From contig CP136063.1 of assembly GCA_032622095.1 (NCBI GenBank), positions 66,787,897 to 66,851,896 on the forward strand: a DNA stretch of 64,000 nucleotides, written 5' to 3'. Positions within the stretch are counted from its first letter, which is position 1; each line of letters starts with the position of its first letter. The notes below the pieces were generated by a model. It saw nothing but the letters and a program-made list of their open reading frames with translations. It was not told the DNA's origin and made no database searches. Below, piece by piece: positions 36,302 through 49,400 of the stretch. Origin of the DNA: Siphonodentalium dalli. Its lineage: Eukaryota > Mollusca > Scaphopoda > Gadilida > Siphonodentaliidae. The position numbers and the translations under genes are program-made.

Positions 36302-36319
36302 ATATACAACCATACATAC

Positions 36320-36463
36320 TGGCGTTGTTGATTGATGGCATAGGTGGAGCGCGGAAGAATCCAATATCTGCGTAGTATGCTCGATGGTAGTGTGGGAGAA
36401 CACCTGCTGTGAGATTTATACCACATGTTGTCTCAATCTTGTATTCTTTATTGACAAATAATT
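36320..36463 (-). CDS. Exon 13: unrecognised C-terminal linker
   Basis: 144 nt with acceptor TTATATTCCAG and donor A|GTATGT, phase 1 to 1. Joined to exon 12 it reads YDYYENE-LFVNKEYKIETTC, comparable to the A2M end (YDYYETDEFAIAEYNAPC), and then extends about 35 residues further: GINLTAGVLPHYHRAYYADI and GFFRAPPMPSINNA. I do not recognise that extension. It has one NLT sequon, and a second (N-A-S) is created at the next junction. The intron before it is the longest here and carries many repeats. Half of a TTAA MITE starts 19 bp past the donor. Confidence 0.72.
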
Positions 36464-36654
36464 CTGGAATATAAAAGTCCTTTAGTAGAACATCTAAAGA
36501 CATATATGACACTAATTATCCCTTCCTGAAAATTTACAAAAACCCTGTGCCAACGCATTCTCGTATATAATGCAAGGCTCCTAATGGAATGCATTGGCCT
36601 AACATTATTTACCTTGACATTGTAAGCCAGCGCATTTTCTTATATACAATAATG

Positions 36655-36821
36655 CCCTAAATAATCGACTCCTTAACCACAGTAGAATTATGGGTATTTT
36701 TTCAGGATTTACTGAGAGCTTTCCGATGAATGGCAACAAGCCATATTTCCGACTAAATCCTGAACAGTTACCCATAATTCTGCTGTGATTAAGTAGTCGA
36801 TTATTTAGGGCATTACTATAC
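36655..36821. mobile_element. Family B MITE with shortened left stem
   Basis: TACAATAATGCCC to GGGCATTACTATA. Confidence 0.6.
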
Positions 36822-37940
36822 TTCAGTGGTTAACATAACTTTTATTAGAGCTGAAAATAGATCAGGTTTTCCCAGCGACATTCAACGTCACAACATCTTG
36901 CCCAATCAAAGTGTGTTTCATATAATAAAAGAGTTATCACATTGTTTCTTGGTTGACACGAGGAATTGTCAGCCCTTGGAAGTCAATATTCACCTCCGCC
37001 TAAAGCCTTGGTGAATATTGACTTCCTCGGGTTGACAACAACCTCCAAACAATGCAATAATTGTATAATATTGTGCTACAATAACAGCAATGCACTCGGA
37101 CATTAACTATAAGGCCACTATTTTGAAGATGGTTGGGTAATTGTACACATGTTGAGTAGTGGCCTGGAAACAGTCCCCAAAATAACCAAGAATTTATATG
37201 ACAGTGATTTGAGTGAATTAGATTTAAGCAAGCCTGCAAATAATTTCATAAATTTCCCCGGAGTGTGCCTGTCATATCAAGTTCAGTACCTGTCATGGAT
37301 TTTAATTGTAAACCGAGCTTCATTTACACTTTCAAAACCCCTGCATGATTTCAGTAGTATTACCCTCTGTTATGGTTTATCTGTGACCTTGTTTATGCTT
37401 GTTCAGTATTGTACAACCTGATCAAAGCAATCACTCAGTAAGGAAACAACCAGAAATTTCTTAGTTAATGTGAAGTTTTATAAGCAACAAATACAGGTAA
37501 TAATAAAAGTATGTAATGGCGTCATGTGACAGTTGATACTTGCAAAATTTAATTACAAAAATAACTAACCACACATGTATTACTAGTTTGAAACCATGCA
37601 CGTTTTTAAAAACAAGCTGTCACACAAACGCTGCCTGCCAAGATGACACGCACAAACAGATTTGTACCAGACATTTGGGTGTTTTGCGTCAGTCAATGAC
37701 CATGTCTGACCTGTTGTTTGCAGGCTTGGATTTAAGTATACAGTATTATCTACATATATAATAACCATAATAATAAAATAGCATAGCTGGGTTGTAAGTA
37801 TACATCTGTGGGAATTCACCTCTATATATCCTATTTGTGAACCAATGACATGATTAACATGATTGACTATCGGGGGTGGGGGGGATTTTATAATTGACAA
37901 ATATATTCTCTTTGGTTTTCGTGACCATCCATTTTCCATC

Positions 37941-38210
37941 TACAGTAATGCTCTAAGTAATCAACTTCTTTATAACCACAGCCGAATTATGGGTAACTTT
38001 TCAGGATTTAGTCGGAAATATGGCTTGTTGCCATTCATCGGAAAGCTCTTGGGGATTTAGTTGGAAATATGGCTTGTTGCCATTCATCGGAAAGCTCTCG
38101 GGGAGAGCTTTCCGATGAATGGCAACAAGCCATATTTCCGACCAAATCCTGAAAAATTACCCATAATTCTGCTGTGGTTAAGAAGTCGATTACATAGAGC
38201 ATTACTGTAT
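37941..38210. mobile_element. Family B MITE with duplicated stem segment
   Basis: GGAAATATGGCTTGTTGCCA occurs twice in the left arm, once in the right. Confidence 0.7.
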
Positions 38211-38904
38211 GACTCTCGATGTTTGAGAGATATCTAATCTGCAACATTATCTTCCATGGAAATGGTTACCCATGTTAGACATATTTGTTGGAGCCCTCAA
38301 GCTGTGCCCCTGTTCTCTAGTGGACAGACACATATTCGCAAATATAGACAAGATTAGATTTAAGTTTAAAGGTGCTCAATCCGATTCGATGGTCCCCATA
38401 TAATCAGATTCCAACAGCAAAATGTTTAGAAATGCCACTTCAGTTATCAGAATCGATTAATTGCCCAAAATATTCTAACCACTGTCAACTATAGTATAAA
38501 ATTGCCTGAAATGTGTTAATTGTCAAAATGTTGTTTGACGAAATTTGGCCTTATTATCAATACAAAGCCTCTTGATTTTAGAGTTATCCATCTTCATCTT
38601 CAATTTGGTCCAAGAACATCGGCTCGCCAACTTTTTCTGGGCCACTAATAAGTCTCAATGGTGAAAAATAATAGATTTCAAAAATCGATATCTAATAACT
38701 CTGAGCTTTGATAAGTGGGTTCCTCGACTCAAATCAAATATTTTTTACCCCCGAATCCAAAATAAATAATAATTGAGGGGCGATCAGTCGGATTTTGCAT
38801 CTTTAACAGATGCAAGGCCTTCAAAGTGGGTTCATGTGAAAAAACATAAACATCTCACAGTCAAACACTAGTACCATCAAAAAGTACATGAAAAAATACA
38901 CATG

Positions 38905-39121
38905 TACAGTAATGCTCTAAATAATGGACTCCTTAACCACAGCAGAATTATGGGTAATTTTTCAGGATTTAGTCGGAAATATGGCTTGTTGCCATTCATT
39001 GGAAAACTCTCGCCGAGAGCTTTCCGATGAATGGCAACAAGCCATATTTCCGACTAAATCCTGAAAAATTACCAATAATTCTGCGGTGGTTAAGGAGTCA
39101 ATTATTTAGGGCATTACTGTA
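38905..39121. mobile_element. Family B MITE
   Basis: Near-perfect palindrome with TACAGTAATGC ends. Confidence 0.75.
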
Positions 39122-39947
39122 GATTTGACTTTGTTCTTATTTTAAAGTGATGTGATACACTCAGATAGAGTGATCACATATAGAATGGAGACTAATCTTG
39201 CTGAAAGTAGTTATTTTACAAGTATTGTATCCAAATTGACAACACACACCATCATTCTTATATATTGATTACATGCAGAGACTCTCGATGGCGAAATCAT
39301 TTTCGTTCGTTTATTGGCGATAGTTGCATCCCGAATCGAGAAGTAAATATTTACAATTGAGCATAGTTCAGGCGATGTTTTCGATGGAGTGGTACAGTCG
39401 ATTTGCTTGATATTTTTGTCGATGTTAGTAGAATGCTACATTCATCCAGTTGGCATACCACCTGAATACTAACTTATCAGTTTCACGCACCCGAACAAGT
39501 CCATAATATGTCTTTAATTATTATAAATTTCCAATAATGAGATTTTGCATATCAAAACCATTGTTATGTAAATATTACTGTTACTGTGGGATTACCGATA
39601 AGGGTACAGTTAGTCCAATAAGACTAACATATTTTAACATATTACGTAACAAGCAATACTACATGATTAGCGATGTTTGTTGACAAATCACTGTTTTGTT
39701 TACATTGTTTTAACACTTGAATTTTTTTTCAATAAAGTATCAATAATGAATATAAGAACAAAGTTTATCACATAATTTGCCCATAAAAGTAGTTTCATAA
39801 TTATCGATAAGAGACACGTTTAATATCAGCGCGTGCGATGACGTCACATCGTTCTTCAAATGACTTGCGATCGCTGCGGTTTTTATCGTTGTTTTCGATG
39901 GATATTTCGCATTGCTTCGCGTTTATTTGATCATGTGATAAAAAGTA

Positions 39948-40085
39948 TCTCACACTCGTCCTATTTTATACGTAATTTATCAACCTTGTCCACTAAATTC
40001 TATTTGAGCCTCGGTAAACCTTGGCTCAAATCGAATTTAGTGAACTCGGTTGATAAATTCCGTATAAAATAGAAACTCATGTGAG
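39948..40085. repeat. 138-bp imperfect palindrome
   Basis: CCTATTTTATACG-AATTTATCAAC arms and inverse, centre GAGCCTCGGTAAACCTTGGCTC. Confidence 0.65.
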
Positions 40086-40539
40086 ATCCTCTATTTATCT
40101 GCTTATTCCACACCCATTGACAAGGCACATGTTGTTAACGGAATCCCAGCCATTGATTACATATTATTGTATAGTGGAATACAAGCCCAAACTATTTTTG
40201 TTGACGTTGTCGCCAAGAAAGTTGATGTACATTACGTCAATGATCTGCTTCGGGTGATGCCCCGATCATTTCTGATTATTCATCAGACTTAAATCACAAT
40301 AAACGGTCGCTATAGTATAAATGAAGGTGACCATCATGGATTGAACTTATCTGACACAACCAAGTAGAATGAATACACAACACAACTTGCATCATAATCT
40401 AAAATATTTTATTGAATTCGTTGCAGACGGAGCATAATAAGGTAGCAATACACGATTTCCAGCAATTTTGCCAACCTGGGAGGGGGTACTGTATTTCAAA
40501 TCAATGCTGAGCCATTATCTTTGGCATAGGTCCCATCCA

Positions 40540-41773
40540 CAGGTCCCCAGAACAAAAATTGACCCCACCCCCAATAATACTTAATCCTATAGAAAGGTAT
40601 CCAACTTGGCCCGGCCTAATTTTTTATTAGTTTTACAATGTCCACAATCAGGTTAAAATACACCAAAATAATTTTTGTAACATAAATGCCTTATATATAG
40701 TTAGAAAGATATGTTATTACTCTTCAATTTGATGCATCCCCTGTAAAATTTGGTTAAGAAAAACTCTGGTTATGAGCACAGGTCTGACGCAAACCGACTG
40801 TAAAATTTCACTCGTTCGACATTGTGTCCGCTAAACTCGGTAAAAAAGTGTGATTTTTACACCGACTTGGGCTTCAAAAACACAATCGACGGTTAGTAGA
40901 ATATATATATTATACATCATTAGCAGCGGAATTGTTTACTGACCCACCCAAACCAATCACGCTACATTACGGCATCGTATCTCTCGTATTTATTGAAAAA
41001 TTCAGTTTCATAAACCCGGAAGGAAAGTGAATTTTTCCAAAGGCAGCCATTGCATTATGTGTACTCGCTATAGTTCATACCCAACACAATATATAGTTAA
41101 ATAAATACACAAAGACTGAATTAACACGAATGCCGATTTGAAAACATACATATGGACAGAAATATGACTCCATAAATATTTAGAGCATATATACAGTAGT
41201 ATACACTACTTCTTCGTTATATATTATGTTGGGTATGAACTATAGAGAGTACACATAATGCAATGGCTGCCTTTGGAAAAATTCACTTTCCTTCCGGGTT
41301 TATGAAACTGAATTTTTCAATAAATACGAGATATACGATGCCGTGATGTAGCGTGATTGGTTTGGGTGGGTCAGTAAACAATTCCGCTGCTAATGATGTA
41401 TAATATATATATTCTACTAACCGTCGATTGTGTTTTTGAAGCCCAAGTCGGTGTAAAAATCGCACTTTTTTACCGAGTTTAGCGGACATCATGTCGAACG
41501 AGTGAAATTTTACAGTCGGTTTGCGTCAGACCTGTGCTCATAACCAGAGTTTTTCTTAACCAATTTTTACAGGGGATGCATCAAATTGAAGAGTAATAAC
41601 ATATCTTTCTAACTATATATGAGGCATTTATGTTACAAAAATTATTTTGGTGTATTTTAACCTGATTGTGGACATTGTAAAACTAATAAAAAATTAGGCC
41701 GGGCCAAGTTGGATACCTTTCTATAGGATTATGTATTATTGGGGGTGGGGTCAATTTTTGTTCTGGGGACCTG
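40540..41773. repeat. 1.2 kb palindrome, arms about 550 bp, spacer about 130 bp
   Basis: Left arm from CAGGTCCCCAGAACAAAAAT, right arm ends ATTTTTGTTCTGGGGACCTG; few mismatches by eye. The frame at 41,283-41,492 (-) lies in the right arm and is mirrored in the left, so it is not called a gene. Confidence 0.75.
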
Positions 41774-42564
41774 TTGTCCCATCAAGCATGTTTTAATATC
41801 GACAGAAATTTTAGGCGTAATCATTTGTCTGCACTTTAGCTTCTTCGTACAATTGTCATTGAGTTATGCCAAGGCTTTGCACACACAAAACACTCAATTT
41901 TACCAATTTTTTTACTCAAATTGGCCATTTTAAATCCAAAAACAGACCATGATAGAGCGAATTTCAGTAAATAAGCTTCTTCCACCTGATAGAGCTATGT
42001 TAGAGCTGAGAAATATTTGAAATAGAAAAAAAGTTATCGTATCAATTTGAAAAAAATGTCTTGCGAGCCCAGATGACAGAATTCAGGGGAGAGAAATCGG
42101 GCTATTTTCCTGTAATCAATAACACAGAGTTGGCCTTCACTGAATACGAAAACCCTGTTGCGTATCCAAATTTTTCACTTTTTTGAGAACTTTCCCAGTT
42201 TTGTAAAATAAATAAACTTTCAAACCAGTAATGACACAGTTAACACAGGCTAACTGGCTGTTATGCCCCCCTCCCCCCCCCCCCCCCCAGATACTTATTT
42301 TTCTATTTTTCAGACCCCCTACAACCCGTGAAATCGTGTACTGCTACCTTACATTACAAATATACCCTTACACCATTTGCAACTCATTCATTAAAAGATT
42401 CTTGATTAAAGATGCGAGTTTAAAGATGCGCATTGTGTTCTGTCTGTATCTTCATGTTCTTCTACTGATGATGTTTTTGCAGACTTTCATGTTTTTTGCA
42501 CATTTACCCCTCTTGCCTCGACTGCAAGTGCCTTGGGTTCCTTTAAAAGTACATAAAAACTTAC

Positions 42565-42667
42565 CATTCTCATAGTAATCATATACTTTAACATAAGCCG
42601 GCTTTACATCTTCTACTTCCAATGTTTGTTCTACATCAAAGTAAAAGCATCTACCAATGGCATCAAA
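42565..42667 (-). CDS. Exon 12: end of receptor-binding domain (KVYDYYE)
   Basis: 103 nt, acceptor TTTTTTCAG, donor G|GTAAGT, phase 0 to 1. It encodes FDAIGRCFYFDVEQTLEVED then [14 protein letters not shown]. This matches A2M [26 protein letters not shown]. In most A2M proteins the chain ends about 15-20 residues later; here the next exon, 6 kb away, continues in phase. Confidence 0.95.
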
Positions 42668-42839
42668 CTGAAAAAATTGAAGCAGGGTTGGTAGGTTATG
42701 ACATATACTGATGTGTGGTTAACAAAGTGATGTCTGCTGGCATACCCCCCACAGTGCCAAATTTAAATATGGACAGGACGAAACACAATTGTAAAATAAA
42801 CAAAGAAGGATAACTCTGGAACTGAAAATATAAACATTA

Positions 42840-43375
42840 AAGATGGGATTATCTCTTTAAATAACAAATTTGAAATAGTTGCGTGGGTATAAAATAATAA
42901 ATATGAACTGAAGACCCCTGTCCGGAAAGGCTTCTATCAATTAATATTGATTTTATTTCGAATATTTTTATATTGGGACACTTTATTTGTCTATTTTTAG
43001 AATAGACCATTCGGGTGATACCATATAGCAATAGAGAGCATTAGGCTGTTCCTATGGCTACGTGCCGAACGTCAAATGTCCCAGATTGATTGGTTATATT
43101 GTTTTATTCCATAGTTATAAGCAATAATGAGTATAATTAATGTTTATTTGTGACAAATTTACACAATAAAATTTCTGGTCTCTGTTAACAGTAACCACTA
43201 TTGTCGTTAGCTAAACAACCACACCTTTTAGACCAGAAAATATTTGAAATAAAATCAATATTAATCGATAGAAGCAATTCCAGACAGGAGTCTTCGATTC
43301 AGATATAATAATTTATACCCCGGGTAACTATATAATACATGTTTACAAAGAGATAATCCTCCTTTAATTATCAAA
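42840..43375. repeat. Inverted-repeat element (about 530 bp)
   Basis: Arms with CTTCTATCAATTAATATTGA / TCAATATTAATCGATAGAAG and ATAATTTATACCC; partial relatives at 22,710-22,860 and 36,030-36,190. Confidence 0.6.
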
Positions 43376-43451
43376 ACAGGCCTTCAAATGAATAAAAGAC
43401 CATTCAAATTTATACTTCTATAATTGAATAAGAGAGTTATATTATACTTAC

Positions 43452-43526
43452 TTCATCAAAGTAGAACGCTACAAAGTTATTCTCGACCTCGTATTTCTGG
43501 AGGTCAAGTGTCGGGTGTTCCTTCAG
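43452..43526 (-). CDS. Exon 11: receptor-binding domain
   Basis: A small 75-nt exon (25 codons), acceptor TTTTATTCCAG and perfect donor GAA|GTAAGT, phase 0 to 0. Sequence LKEHPTLDLQKYEVENNFV then AFYFDE. It occupies the place of the A2M stretch with V-R-E and H-VLIYLD, ending in a strand rich in aromatic residues. Confidence 0.88.
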
Positions 43527-43734
43527 CTGGAATAAAAATTAAATTCTGTTATCGTAAAATCAAATTTGTGGGGGACTATTATCTTGAGTCTTTATTTCTA
43601 TTTATTTCTCGCTATTCATTCAGTTTGTAATTTTCACAAAGTCTACATTTAAAGATACGCAATGTCTTCATGGCAACATTTCCATCAACAGCAAATTGTG
43701 TGTCTGTCATTTGATCGTCAACAAGTGTGTCTGT

Positions 43735-44130
43735 CATTTGCAGAATGAGGTCCCCAAAGGTCAATTTAGTGAAGCTATCCCGCATAGTGGGCTAGCATCA
43801 CCAAATTCACCATCTGAGGACCTCAATCTATTTAAGCCTCATCTTCTGGGAAGTATCTATAGTCTTAAATTAACGTTGTTTTAGTTACTTTTTCCCTTCT
43901 AGGATGATTCGATATCCCCTAAATTACAAAGATAATATTCATAATTGATGTGACTAATGGGTGAACATCACCAACTTCAACTGGGGAAACTCAATCTGAT
44001 CCTAAGCAGAATGAGGTTGCAAGCGGGTGAAGTTGCTGATGCCAGCCCACCATGCAGAGTAACATCACTAAATTCACCCTCTGGGGACCTCGTTCAGCAA
44101 ATGACAGACACACTATTTCAAGGCTTGTAC
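43735..44130. mobile_element. Family C MITE pair, diverged
   Basis: AATGAGGTCCCCA-AGG hairpins with the central CATCACCAACTTCAACTGGG block. Confidence 0.6.
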
Positions 44131-44229
44131 TGATATCGAGACTGATTGTCCAATATTATCCCCCGTTCAAGCGGGTTTTTAATATGTGACCCGCCATAGC
44201 AAATCCAGTCGTAAGTCGGGATTTTTTTA

Positions 44230-44560
44230 CCCTGTGCCAATGCATTCTCTTATATATGCGAGTCGACCATATGTCGCCTCGCATATATAAGAGAATGCAT
44301 TGGCCTAACAATTTTTTATCATTTTTTTTAAATAAATGTTTCTTACAATTTTTAGGACATAAAATAAAAAAACATCCATTACCCTGCATGGGTGAAATTA
44401 TAAAATTGTTAAAGAATACAAGAAAAAATTATTAAAATTGTAAAAAATTGTTAGGCCAATGCATTCTCTTATATATGCGAGGCGACCTATGGTCGACTCG
44501 CATATATAAGAGAATGCATTGGCACAGGGTATATGGGTTGATACAAAAATCGGACTTGGC
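44230..44560. mobile_element. Family A element with two hairpins, ends rearranged
   Basis: Hairpins at about 44,237-44,308 and 44,453-44,523; terminal TTAA arms not seen. Confidence 0.6.
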
Positions 44561-44590
44561 ACAGGTTTGGCAGATTGATTCATTACTCAC

Positions 44591-44681
44591 TTTCCTCAAT
44601 GTCGACTTAATTGGTATCCAACCAGATACCATCTTGACCTCTACTATAGCCATGTTAGATATACCATCTTTTCCCATATAC
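44591..44681 (-). CDS. Exon 10: receptor-binding domain, core strands
   Basis: 91 nt, acceptor TTACTTCCAG, donor AAA|GTGAGT, phase 2 to 0. It encodes YMGKDGISNMAIVEVKMVSG then WIPIKSTLRK. SNMAIVEVKMVSG-IP-K is almost identical to A2M ([20 protein letters not shown]), a signature of the receptor-binding domain. A family C MITE is inserted 38 bp upstream of the acceptor. Confidence 0.95.
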
Positions 44682-44718
44682 CTGGAAGTAAGCAGTATAT
44701 ACAGAGCATATCCCTCAT

Positions 44719-44858
44719 CCAAGCCTTGAAATAGGGTGTCTGTCATTTGCAGAATGAGGTCCCCAGAGGGTGAATTTAGTTATGCTACCCTGCATCACAA
44801 AATTCACCCTCTGGGAACCTCATTCTTCAAATGACAGACACACTATTTTAAGGCTTGC
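44719..44858. mobile_element. Family C MITE, short form, 8-bp target duplication
   Basis: CAAGCCTTGAAATAG to TTAAGGCTTG flanked by CCCTCATC on both sides. Confidence 0.75.
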
Positions 44859-45239
44859 CCTCATCCGATCATTACCAAACTTCATATGGTAAGCACCCAT
44901 CTAGAGGTCACACCGCGGATCCATATGATGATTGGATGAGGGATATGCTGTAGATCTGTACAGTGTGTTAAAGGATTAATCGACACAAAGAGTAAAATCC
45001 AAGATGGCTGGTGGCAGCCGTGTTTTCATGGAAAATTGTTCAAATTGGACAGCTCCCATCTAGAGGTGATCATAGACTCATATACTGAATATCGTAGAAA
45101 TCAGTCCAAGTTTGTTTGAGTTATCGCGCTAACAGTTGTGAACAAAATCGTTAAAAATAGACAAACATAACTCTTGTATAAAAGATTGGACAAACCTGAT
45201 TTTTGAACTTGAGCTAGTTACTGTTGCAACAGATCCATA

Positions 45240-45420
45240 TACAGTAATGCTCTAAATAATCGACTCCTTAACCACAGCAGAATTATGGATAATTTTTCAG
45301 GATTTAGTCAGAAGTATGGCTTTCCAATGAATGGCAAAAGCCATTTTTCCAACTAAATCCTGAAAAATTACCCATAATTCTGCTGTGGTTAAGTAGTCGA
45401 TTAATTAGGATATTGCTGTA
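45240..45420. mobile_element. Family B MITE with reduced centre
   Basis: TACAGTAATGCTCTAAATAA to GATATTGCTGTA. Confidence 0.7.
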
Positions 45421-45855
45421 TCAACTAAATCGGTTAAAGTGTATATGAGTTATCATGATAACGGTCTCGTGCCCGTCCGGACGCCCACCCACCTACCGAT
45501 CTCGCCAAAGCATCAAAGCTCAGAATAATCAGATATCGATTTTCTAAATTTGTTATTTCTCGAAATGTATAATTATTTGTGACCCAGAAAAAGTTGTCAA
45601 ACCCACGGTCTCGAACAAAATTGTGGATGAAGATGGATAACTCTAAAATCAAGTAGCAATACGGCCATATTTCGTTGAACAACATGTTGATAAATAACAT
45701 GTTTTGGAAAATTTTATACCATAGTTGACAGTGGTTAGCATTATTTTGTTGTAATTAATCGATTCTGATAACTAAAGCATATTTTGAAGAAATGTTTACT
45801 TGCAGTCTTGACATTTTCGATCCATTTCCGGCAAACCTTTCACTCTCCATAATCA

Positions 45856-46114
45856 AGCCTTGAAATAGTGTGTCTGTCATTTGCAGAAGGAGGTCCCCAG
45901 AGGGTGAATTTAGTGATGCTGCCCCGCATAGCGGGCTAGCATCACCAAATTCACCCTCTGGGGACCTCATTCTGCTTACACCTCAGAGGGTGAATTTGGT
46001 TCCCAGAGGGTGAATTTGGTGATGCTAGCCCGCTATGCAGGGTAGCATCACTAAATTCACACTCTGGGACCTCATTCTGCAAATGACAGACATGCACCTT
46101 ATTTCAAGGCTTGT
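45856..46114. mobile_element. Family C MITE, double hairpin, 8-bp target duplication
   Basis: CAAGCCTTGAAATAGTG to TTTCAAGGCTTG flanked by TCCATAAT on both sides. Confidence 0.75.
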
Positions 46115-46356
46115 CCATAATCAAAATTTTTAGAAACTGATGAGTGAATGCATGAACGCCCAATTACAGCACAGTCCTATTCTTGTATTTGACACTTTAA
46201 TAACGACAAATTGAGGGGAGAGAAATCAGGATTTTTCCATAGGAAAACACATGGAATTGCCATGCAATTAATACAAAAATCATTTTACACGTTGAATTTA
46301 CAATCTGTGTGAACTTTCACATCTTTGTAAAATAATTAAACCAGTTTAGCCAGATA

Positions 46357-46567
46357 CATTTATGCTCTAAATAATAGCCTCCTTAACCACAGCAGAATTA
46401 TGGGTAATTTTTCAGGATTTAGTTGGAAATATGTTGCCATTCATCGGAAAGCTCTCAGTGAGAGCATTCTGATGAATGGCAACAAACCATATTTCCGACT
46501 AAATCATGAAAAGTTACCCATAATTCTGCTGTCATTAAGGAGTCGATTATTTAGAGAATTACTGTAT
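46357..46567. mobile_element. Family B MITE, diverged ends
   Basis: TTATGCTCTAAATAATAG to GAGAATTACTGTA. Confidence 0.65.
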
Positions 46568-46982
46568 ATAACACAGGCTACCCTGGCTGTTATGTCTGAT
46601 TTTTCAGTCCTCCTATAACCTGATAAATAGATAGAGCCTCAAAGTTGTGGGACGGGAAAGCACAATCACACACGAGCGTTTCGCGGAAGGATACCCCAAG
46701 AGCCAAAGCAAAACGCTCAATTGCTATAATCACCTACTCATCGCAAAACTATGTGGCTCCATTTTTATTACATACCCCAATCACAAATGAAATTGTTAAT
46801 TATGAGAATTTTTTTTGATGATAAATCTTTATTTTGCAACAATGTTGGCATCACAAAAATAAAACATTCTTGTTACGTCGTCTGTAGCAACATCATGCCG
46901 TCGCTTGCCACAACAAAATGTCAGGATTATTCTAATAAATCCAATAATACATTTTGCACAGTTACCTTGATAATACACTAAC

Positions 46983-47107
46983 CTTGTACACACTTTAATT
47001 GAGCGTTGTGCGCAGTCATTCACATCATGTTGGGCGCGATATACGTTAACTTCTGTTTCAAATGCTGGCTCTGTCTCCTTATTGGGAATATTATAGCGGA
47101 CTGTGGC
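46983..47107 (-). CDS. Exon 9: CUB to receptor-binding domain link
   Basis: 125 nt, acceptor ACATTTTCAG, donor AG|GTTAGT, phase 0 to 2. Translation ATVRYNIPNKETEPAFETEV then NVYRAQHDVNDCAQRSIKVC. It corresponds to A2M LKYNILPEKEEFPFALGV..., where the chain leaves the thioester domain for the C-terminal receptor-binding (MG8) domain. The two cysteines sit near the A2M TCDEPK region. The split codon AG|G gives Arg with exon 10. Confidence 0.93.
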
Positions 47108-47159
47108 CTGAAAATGTTCATTTGCAAAGAGTTAAAGACATATTATTTACTTTTATTTA

Positions 47160-47880
47160 GTCATGCAAAGAGTCAAATTCAAGATGGCTGCTGGCGGCCA
47201 TGTTTTTCATTGAAAATCGGTCAATATAGGAGGCTCCCATCTAGAGGTCACCCCAAAAATCCACATGATGTTTAGTGATGATCGGATGAGAGATGTGGCC
47301 TGTAGAGTGTGCCAAAGTATTTAGTCATACAAAGAGTCAATTCCAAGATGAACGCTGGTGATCATGTTTTTAAACGAATTTCGGTCAACATAGCAGGCTC
47401 CCATCTAGAGGTCACCCCGAAGATCTATATAAAGTTTGGTGATGATCAGATGAGGGATGTGGTCTGTAGGGTGCGCCAAATGATTTAGTCATCCAAAGAG
47501 TAAAATATAAGATGGCTGCTGGCATCTACGTTTTTTGTTGAATATCCTTCAAATTTGATAGCTCGTCACCTAGAGGTGATCCTAAACATGTCTGTAAAGT
47601 TTCACAACAATTCTCCAATAAATGCGGTATGCAGGGTGTGCCAATGGATTCAAATTTGAAATCCAAAATGGCTGATGGTGGCCATGTTTTTTAAACAAAT
47701 TTCGGTCAAAATAGGAGGCTCCCATCTAAAGGTCACCCAAAGATCCATATGAAGTTTGGTGAAGATTGGATGAGACATGTGACCTCTAAGGTGTGCTAAG
47801 TGTTTACAGACAAATTTGCAGACAGACAGACAATGGACGCCCACCAATGCCAATAGCTCAAACTTGACTTTGTCAAATTG
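47160..47880. repeat. Third block of the CCAAGATGGCTGCTGG repeat
   Basis: About four to five units just upstream of exon 9, ending in an ACAGACAGACA run. Confidence 0.6.
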
Positions 47881-48683
47881 AGCTAAAAATGGCATTTAGT
47901 TGATTCTTCTCTCTATAAACAGGTATTGTTTATGTCACATATGGTTTTCACCTTTTTATTTGCAGAGGAACATTTGAAAGCAAAAAACTGGGCTGAATTA
48001 GATTTTGTGTGTTCTGAATACATCGTTAATCATCGAATAACAAATTTCATCCATCAGCTATTCACTAATCACATGTCAGAATATTTTTTAATCTGAGATA
48101 TGCTCTAAAATTCAAGGGTCGCTATTTCTCTATTTAATAAATATTTATAACCTCTAATAGCAACCAAATTCACGCATTGGTGCTTATACCTTAGATGCAG
48201 GTTAATGATGATGTCATATATTTTTTTATATATTTTCTACAGCGATGAGCCAAATTCTGGTGGTGTGTACATTTTTGTGTGAAATTTACATGTGATTTCC
48301 GGTTAACAACAGTCTTGGGATTTGTTAAATTGAGGAATCGGCAGTGGACCAACGAGACGAAAATAAAATTGTCAACTTCACAACTTCTGAAGAATTCCCA
48401 TGTGATTTAGGCATATTAGTTTCATTTATACCAGAGAAGATGTCATGGCAGGGTTCATGACGTCATTTAGATCATGTTGGCTTCGTGGGCCAGAATCGAG
48501 ACAAGACTGCACAATCCATGACAATACTTGTCATGACGTCTCCGCCGGGGCCATTGCATGCTGTGACATAAATTATTCTTAGCATTTAATATGCAAATTC
48601 GAGGCACAGCGTGTGTGGTTGCTCCACTATGTGTCACGTATGATTCATATTATTACAATCAGAAACAATCACCAGAAGATTAC

Positions 48684-48896
48684 CTGAATGATGGCACATC
48701 CATAACCTTTGACCTCTGCAGTCACTTTATTGGGGATGGCAGTTAACATATCGGACTGGAGAATCAGTGAATTGTGCTTGTCAACCATGTAGTCCTGTTT
48801 GAAATCCTTTGCAGATACTGCTATATTCAGGTGAGTGGAGCCAGAGTGGCTATATGATCCAAATTGAGCCAAAGCCTGAAGACCCAACACTGTGTC
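48684..48896 (-). CDS. Exon 8: end of thioester domain and second half of CUB
   Basis: 213 nt (71 codons), phase 0 to 0, acceptor CTGTACAG, donor CAG|GTAATC. It encodes DTVLGLQALAQFGSYSHSG, a beta-rich stretch with DKHNSLILQSD, then VTAEVKGYGCAIIQ. The order DTV..LQAL..FG ... N-LLQ ... V-G-GC---Q follows A2M closely; the GYGC cysteine matches A2M EGC. The surrounding introns hold unique sequence and a diverged roughly 450-bp interspersed repeat. Confidence 0.95.
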
Positions 48897-49400
48897 CTGT
48901 ACAGATGAAGACAACATATTAGTTTTTTCTATGACAGTGGGCCATTAAAGGTACTCAATCTGATTTGATGGTACCCATATCATCAGATTCCAACAACAAC
49001 ATTTTTTTAATGCCGCTTCAGTTATTGGAATCGATTAATTGCCCAAAAATAATGCTAACCACAGTCAACTATAGTATAAAATTGCCCAAAACCTGTTGTT
49101 TATCAGCCCAAAACCTGTTCTTTATCAACATTTTGTTCAACGAAATTTTGTCGATTTGTCAAATATCTGACTCAAAAAAGCCAATTGATTTTAGTTATCC
49201 ATTTGGTCCGAGACCATCTTCTTCTCGACTGTTTACTGAGCCACTAAAAATTATTGGTGGTGAAAAATAATAGATTTCAAAAATTTATATCTGATCACTC
49301 TGAGCGTTGATGGGTGGTTACTTGACTCGAATCAAATATGTTTTACCCACGAAGCCAAGGAAATAATAATTTGCAAGCGTTAATTCGGATTATGCATCTT

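Noticed and set aside
41283-41492. 69-codon frame MMSAKLGKKVRFLHRL...
   Set aside because: Lies in the arm of the 1.2 kb palindrome; mirrored copy has changes and there is no family match.
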